From positions 1 to 9,902 of the forward strand of contig CAZHJU010000058.1 of assembly GCA_964533495.1 (NCBI GenBank): 9,902 bases of DNA. Direction: 5' to 3'. A program made the translations under genes and the position numbers. The DNA is from Ga0077527 sp964533495. GTDB taxonomy: Bacteria > Pseudomonadota > Gammaproteobacteria > Burkholderiales > SG8-41. The notes beneath the pieces are model-generated. The model ran no database searches. It saw nothing but the letters and a program-made list of their open reading frames with translations, and had not been told where the DNA came from. Positions 6,509 through 9,902 of this stretch are shown here, in pieces (the first letter of the stretch is position 1; each line of letters opens with the position of its first letter).

Positions 6509-7208
6509 GGGTTCCGCGGCAGCCGCCCGCGGCCTGTTCGTCGCCGGCACCGACACCGGGGTCGGCAAGACGCTGGCGGCCTGCGCGCTGCTGCGCGGTT
6601 TTGCGGCGCTGGGCCTGCGGGCGGTCGGCATGAAGCCGGTGGCCGCGGGCGCGGTGCGCCGGAACGGCGCGTGGCACAACGACGATGTGGCGCAGCTGCG
6701 CGCCGCATCCAGCGTCGAAGCCGGACTGTCTTCGGTCAATCCGTATTGTTTCGCGCCCGCGGTCGCGCCGCACATCGCGGCTGCCGAGGCGGGGGTGGTG
6801 ATCCGCGTGACGACGATCGCCGCGCATTATGCGAGGCTGGCGCGTGTCGCGGACGTGGTGGTGGTCGAGGGCGTGGGCGGGCTGCTGGTGCCGCTGGGCC
6901 GCCGCAGCTGCGCCTCGGCCATTCCGCGCCGGCTCGGGATTCCCGTGGTGCTGGTCGTGGGGCTGCGCCTGGGCTGCCTCAACCACGCCCTGCTGACGGT
7001 GGACGCGCTGCAGACGCGCGGCCTGCGGCTTGCCGGCTGGATCGCCAACCAGATCGATCCGCGGATGCCGCGGAGGCTGGAGAACCTCGACACCCTGCGC
7101 CAGCGGATCGGAGCGCCGCTGCTCGGCCTTCTTCCGCATGCGCGCAATCCGCGGCCCGACAGGCTGTTCCGCAGACTCGACATAAACGCTTTGAATACAT
7201 GCGTTTGA
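6501..7208 (+). CDS. bioD: Dethiobiotin synthetase BioD
   Basis: The 235-residue ATP-dependent enzyme closes the ureido ring of DAPA with CO2 to form dethiobiotin. The P-loop is GTDTGVGKT (16-24), followed by the substrate/ATP residues K45 (MKPVAAG), D61/D62 (HNDDVAQL) and E123 (VEGVGGLLVPL). The GLRLGCLNHALLT segment is strongly conserved. The start is GTG at 6501, overlapping the bioC stop by 8 bp; it sits a suitable distance before the P-loop and no ATG is available. The stretch after VPL (GRRSCASAIPRRLG) lacks the acidic residues I expect in the usual 'D..DLA' context; it remains in frame and the downstream motif is intact, so it looks like divergence and not a frameshift. It is the last bio gene in this cluster. 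Confidence 0.96.
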   Translation: MAEGSAAAARGLFVAGTDTGVGKTLAACALLRGFAALGLRAVGMKPVAAGAVRRNGAWHNDDVAQLRAASSVEAGLSSVNPYCFAPAVAPHIAAAEAGVVIRVTTIAAHYARLARVADVVVVEGVGGLLVPLGRRSCASAIPRRLGIPVVLVVGLRLGCLNHALLTVDALQTRGLRLAGWIANQIDPRMPRRLENLDTLRQRIGAPLLGLLPHARNPRPDRLFRRLDINALNTCV

Positions 7209-7231
7209 GAGGGAAAACCGACTGATTCCAA

Positions 7232-7256
7232 GGGGCATTTCGATTGCGACTGCCCC
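7232..7256 (+). terminator. Possible weak hairpin after bioD
   Basis: GGGGCA (7232-7237) can pair with TGCCCC (7251-7256) across a 13-nt loop. It is 24 bp past the bioD stop, but no T-tract follows, and the right arm lies within the spacer of the possible promoter for the next genes. It may be coincidental, and read-through from the bio operon remains possible. Confidence 0.2.
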
Positions 7257-7273
7257 CTCCGGTGTGCTACAGT
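7244..7273 (+). promoter_or_regulatory. Possible sigma70 promoter for the DUF2244-coxB-coxA genes
   Basis: TTGCGA (7244-7249) and TACAGT (7268-7273) are separated by 18 bp, and the second is preceded by TG at 7265-7266, an extended -10 pattern. Initiation would fall near 7280, about 27 nt before the DUF2244 ATG. The hexamers are imperfect, but this is the only candidate in the 98-bp gap after bioD. Confidence 0.4.
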
Positions 7274-7306
7274 CCGCGCGTTTGAAAGGAACGATCGGCG
7301 TCGGTG

Positions 7307-7786
7307 ATGACACATCCCGTTTTCGGGCCGATTCTGGAACAGGAAGGCGCCGGGTTCACGTATTTCAGACGCCATGCCGGTTCATTCGAATTGCGCACGT
7401 TTGCCTTGGTATTCGGTTCGCTGGTTCTGCTGTCGCTGGCGATTGCCGGCGGGTTTGCGGTGGCGGGCGCCTGGATCGTCGTTCCTTTTGCGGGGCTGGA
7501 AATCGCCGCGTTGCTGACGGCGGCGGCGGTTTTTTTGCGCCGCAGCGGGGATTTCGAGCGGGTGGCGGTCTGCGGTGACCGCATCGTGGTCGAGTTCCGG
7601 GAACGGGGCTTGGCGGAGCAGTTTGAATTTCATCGTGGCTGGGCGCGGGTGGTGACCGGAAAAGCCGGAATGCCTGCATTGCGCTCCCACGGCAGGACGG
7701 TGGAAATCGGGCGGTACTGCGATGAGGAAGCACGCCGGACGCTGGCGCGCGAATTGCGCGGCCGGCTCGGCGCTTGCCGGACTTGA
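7307..7786 (+). CDS. DUF2244-family integral membrane protein, cox-linked
   Basis: The 159-residue protein has a short polar N-terminus (FTYFRRHAGSFELR), two adjacent hydrophobic segments (about 31-53 and 55-77) forming a likely membrane hairpin, and a soluble C-terminal domain (about 80-159) with GDRIVVEFRERG and a FHRGWARVV segment. This layout matches DUF2244, whose biochemical function is unknown to me. Members often sit next to cytochrome oxidase genes, as here, 32 bp before coxB, which suggests a role in oxidase assembly or stability; that is inference. The start is ATG at 7307; GTG at 7304 is directly adjacent and possible, and an in-frame stop at 7283 rules out anything longer. A GAAAGGA at 7284-7290 is rather far away for an ideal ribosome-binding site. 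Confidence 0.8.
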   Translation: MTHPVFGPILEQEGAGFTYFRRHAGSFELRTFALVFGSLVLLSLAIAGGFAVAGAWIVVPFAGLEIAALLTAAAVFLRRSGDFERVAVCGDRIVVEFRERGLAEQFEFHRGWARVVTGKAGMPALRSHGRTVEIGRYCDEEARRTLARELRGRLGACRT

Positions 7787-7803
7787 CGGATCAATCGGGC
7801 TTT

Positions 7804-7808
7804 AGGAG
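7804..7808 (+). promoter_or_regulatory. Ribosome binding site that decides the coxB start
   Basis: AGGAG lies 10 nt before the ATG at 7819, with a further GGGGAAG run in between. It argues for the ATG that opens a clear signal peptide, against the in-frame TTG at 7774, which lies inside the DUF2244 gene. Confidence 0.6.
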
Positions 7809-7818
7809 CGGGGGAAGA

Positions 7819-8955
7819 ATGGGCATCAAGGGGATCAAAAGTTGGGCGGCAGCGGCTGCGCTGTTTTTCTGGTCGGCGGCGGCCTGGGCCGACTACAAGC
7901 TCAATCTGCAGACGCCGCATACGCTGCTCGGCAAGGAGATCTACGACCTGCACACCATCATCACGGTCATCTGCTTCGTCATTTTCATCGGCGTGTTCGG
8001 CTTCATGTTCTATGCCGTGTTCAAGCACCGCAAGTCGGTCGGGCACAAGGCGGCGCAGTTCCATGAAAATACCCTCGTCGAGGTGACCTGGACGCTGATC
8101 CCGTTCGTGATCCTGATCGCCCTCGCGGTGCCCGCGACCGGCACGCTGATCGCGATGCGCGACACCACGGAGCCGGACATGACCATCAAGGCCACCGGCT
8201 ACCAGTGGAAGTGGGGTTATGACTACCTCAAGGGCGAGGGCGAGGGCATCAGCTTCTACAGCACCCTGTCCACGCCCCGCGCGCAGATCGACGGCCGCGA
8301 CGTGGCCGGCCGCAAGGCCAACCCCAACTACCTGCTCGAAACCGACACCCACGTCGTGGTGCCGGTCGGCAAGAAAATTCGCGTTCTGGTCACCGCGGCC
8401 GACGTGCTCCACGCCTGGTACGTGCCGTCCCTGGCGGTCAAGCAGGATGCGGTTCCGGGTTTCATCCGCGACACCTGGTTCAAGGCCGAGAAGACCGGCA
8501 TCTTCCGCGGCCAGTGCGCGGAACTGTGCGGCAAGGACCACGGCTTCATGCCCATCGTCGTCGAGGTGGTGGAGCCCGCGCAGTACACCGCCTGGGTGAA
8601 TTCGCAGCAGAAGAAGGCCGCCGCGGAGAAGGTCGATCCGGACAAGGCCTGGACCGCGGAAGACCTGAAGGCGCACGGCGAAAAAATCTATGCCCAGAAC
8701 TGCGTGGCCTGTCACCAGGCCACCGGCATGGGCGTGCCCGGCGCGTTTCCCGCCCTGTCCGGCTCGAAGATGGCGACGGGCCCGAAGGAGGACCAGGTCA
8801 AGCTGGTGCTGAACGGCAAGCAGGGCACCGCGATGAACGCGTTCAAGCACCTGTCGGACGTTGACCTGGCCGCGGTGGTGACCTACACCCGCAACAGCTG
8901 GAACAACAAGACCGGCGACATGGTCGCCCCCGCCGAAGTCAAGGCGCTGCGCTGA
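7819..8955 (+). CDS. coxB: Cytochrome c oxidase subunit II with C-terminal cytochrome c domain
   Basis: The 378-residue subunit takes electrons from cytochrome c to the CuA centre. An N-terminal signal peptide (1-24, ending AWA before DYKLNL) is followed by two membrane helices (about 46-68 and 92-113). The aromatic YQWKWGYDY (128-136) is the conserved electron-entry region. CuA ligands are H198, C233, E235, C237, H241 and M244 (VLHAWYVP; GQCAELCGKDHGFM). A Lys/Ala-rich linker (about 262-280) joins a class I cytochrome c domain with haem motif C295-V-A-C298-H299 and a probable axial methionine M339 (GTAMNAF). The fused haem c makes this a caa3-like subunit II, as in many betaproteobacteria. 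The in-frame TTG at 7774 is rejected in favour of the ATG with AGGAG upstream. coxA follows after 38 bp. Confidence 0.97.
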   Translation: MGIKGIKSWAAAAALFFWSAAAWADYKLNLQTPHTLLGKEIYDLHTIITVICFVIFIGVFGFMFYAVFKHRKSVGHKAAQFHENTLVEVTWTLIPFVILIALAVPATGTLIAMRDTTEPDMTIKATGYQWKWGYDYLKGEGEGISFYSTLSTPRAQIDGRDVAGRKANPNYLLETDTHVVVPVGKKIRVLVTAADVLHAWYVPSLAVKQDAVPGFIRDTWFKAEKTGIFRGQCAELCGKDHGFMPIVVEVVEPAQYTAWVNSQQKKAAAEKVDPDKAWTAEDLKAHGEKIYAQNCVACHQATGMGVPGAFPALSGSKMATGPKEDQVKLVLNGKQGTAMNAFKHLSDVDLAAVVTYTRNSWNNKTGDMVAPAEVKALR

Positions 8956-8993
8956 ACCGGAAAGCAACGAATACAGGCTCCAGGAGACTCGCA

Positions 8994-9902
8994 ATGGAAG
9001 CAGCACACGCACACCACGGCCACGACGATCACGCCCACGGCCATCCCACCGGGATCATGCGCTGGATCAAGTCGACCAACCACAAGGACATCGGCACGAT
9101 GTACCTGTGGTTCAGCTTCACGATGTTCATCGTCGGCGGCATCATGGCGCTGATCATCCGCTCGGAACTGTTCCAGCCGGGCCTGCAGATCGTGCAGCCG
9201 GACTTCTTCAATTCGATGACCACTTACCACGGCCTGATCATGGTGTTCGGCGCGATCATGCCGGCCTTCGTCGGGTTCGCGAACTGGCTGATCCCGATGC
9301 AGATCGGCGCGCCGGACATGGCCTTCCCGCGGATGAACAACCTGTCGTTCTGGCTGCTCCCTCCTGCCGCTTTGTTGTTGATCGCCGCCCAGTTCATGCC
9401 GGGCGGCGGCGCCGGTGTCGGCTGGACGATGTACGCCCCGCTGTCGACGCAGGCCGGCCCGGCGATGGACCTGACGATCTTCGCCATACACATCCTCGGC
9501 ATTTCGTCGATCATGGGCTCGATCAACATCATCACCACCGTCCTCAACATGCGCGCCCCCGGCATGACGCTGATGAAGATGCCGCTGTTCTGCTGGACCT
9601 GGCTGATCACCGCCTACCTGCTGGTCGCGGTGATGCCGGTGCTTGCCGGCGCGGTGACGATGACGCTGACCGACCGCCACTTCGGCACCCATTTCTTCAA
9701 TGCGGCGGGCGGCGGCGATCCGGTGCTCTACCAGCACATTTTCTGGTTCTTCGGCCACCCCGAGGTCTACATCATCGCGATTCCGGCGTTCGGCGTCGTG
9801 TCGCAGGTGATTCCGGCGTTCTCGCGCAAGCCGCTGTTCGGCTATGCCTCGATGGTCTACGCCACGGCGTCGATCGCGATCCTGTCGTTCATGGTCTGGG
9901 CG
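8994..9902 (+). CDS. coxA: Cytochrome c oxidase subunit I, aa3 type (3' truncated by window)
   Basis: The first 303 residues are present, and the frame runs open to the window edge. Start: ATG at 8994 with AGGAG at 8982-8986. A His-rich tail (HAHHGHDDHAHGH, 5-17) precedes the conserved KSTNHKDIGTMYL (26-38). H79 in TYHG is a low-spin haem a ligand. PDMAFPRMNN (107-116) carries the D-channel aspartate D108 and asparagines N115/N116. WFFGHPEVY (251-259) supplies the CuB ligand H255, the proton-gating E257 and the cross-linked Y259, placing the enzyme in the A1 group of haem-copper oxidases. At least six hydrophobic helices are visible. The remaining CuB histidines, the K-channel and the other haem ligands lie beyond the window. 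Together with coxB this is the catalytic core reducing O2 to water while pumping protons across the inner membrane. Confidence 0.98.
   Translation, partial: MEAAHAHHGHDDHAHGHPTGIMRWIKSTNHKDIGTMYLWFSFTMFIVGGIMALIIRSELFQPGLQIVQPDFFNSMTTYHGLIMVFGAIMPAFVGFANWLIPMQIGAPDMAFPRMNNLSFWLLPPAALLLIAAQFMPGGGAGVGWTMYAPLSTQAGPAMDLTIFAIHILGISSIMGSINIITTVLNMRAPGMTLMKMPLFCWTWLITAYLLVAVMPVLAGAVTMTLTDRHFGTHFFNAAGGGDPVLYQHIFWFFGHPEVYIIAIPAFGVVSQVIPAFSRKPLFGYASMVYATASIAILSFMVWA

Noticed and set aside
5525..6775. A 416-codon minus-strand open frame opposite bioC and bioD
   Set aside because: It crosses two well-identified genes on the other strand and shows no coherent domain.
7774..7818. Extended coxB start at TTG 7774
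   Set aside because: It would place 15 polar residues before a well-formed signal peptide and overlap the DUF2244 gene. The ATG at 7819 has AGGAG in place.
7630..9012. A 460-codon minus-strand open frame opposite coxB
   Set aside because: It is the antisense shadow of coxB, whose CuA and haem motifs are unambiguous. It has no family features or ribosome-binding site.
8883..9758. A 291-codon minus-strand open frame opposite coxA
   Set aside because: It is antisense to coxA, which is clearly real; composition is His/Arg-rich shadow sequence.

Overview
The window is a GC-rich chromosomal segment with dense, operon-organised genes. It most resembles a betaproteobacterium of the Rhodocyclales/Nitrosomonadales type. 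This assignment rests on the combination of an MSHA-type pilus locus, a BioC/BioH-type biotin operon, and a cytochrome oxidase whose subunit II carries a C-terminal cytochrome c domain. It is an inference from gene content and protein flavour, not from a database search.

Layout: (1) Positions 1-1951, plus strand, hold the 3' part of an mshM-like AAA+ ATPase gene, overlapped by ATGA with an mshN-like membrane-anchored TPR protein gene. These are MSHA pilus biogenesis functions. (2) Positions 1967-2620, minus strand, hold a comF-family phosphoribosyltransferase-like gene that converges on mshN and diverges from bioB. (3) Positions 2621-2749 are a short AT-rich divergent control region. It holds a near-consensus sigma70 promoter for bioB (TTGACA, 17 bp, GATAAT) whose -35 box lies inside one arm of a perfect 9-bp inverted repeat with a 16-bp spacer, a plausible biotin operator. 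(4) Positions 2750-7208, plus strand, are the biotin operon bioB-bioF-bioH-bioC-bioD, with the last four genes overlapping one another. (5) Positions 7209-7306 are a second small control region with a possible promoter. (6) Positions 7307-9902, plus strand, hold a DUF2244 membrane protein gene, coxB (subunit II with CuA and haem c) and the 5' part of coxA (subunit I).

Functionally, BioC methylates malonyl-ACP so that fatty-acid synthesis can build a pimeloyl chain, and BioH removes the methyl ester. BioF then makes KAPA, BioD makes dethiobiotin and BioB inserts sulphur. Only bioA (KAPA to DAPA) is absent from the cluster. The cox genes encode an aa3-type terminal oxidase of the A1 kind (HPEVY motif) with a covalently attached cytochrome c domain.

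I found no mobile element, CRISPR array, RNA gene or clear sign of horizontal transfer. No stretch over 300 bases lacks a gene. The content is mostly conserved housekeeping. The items most worth a second look are the bioB operator candidate, the comF/biotin pairing, and the DUF2244 gene placed at the head of the cox genes. I do not see a convincing new biological system.
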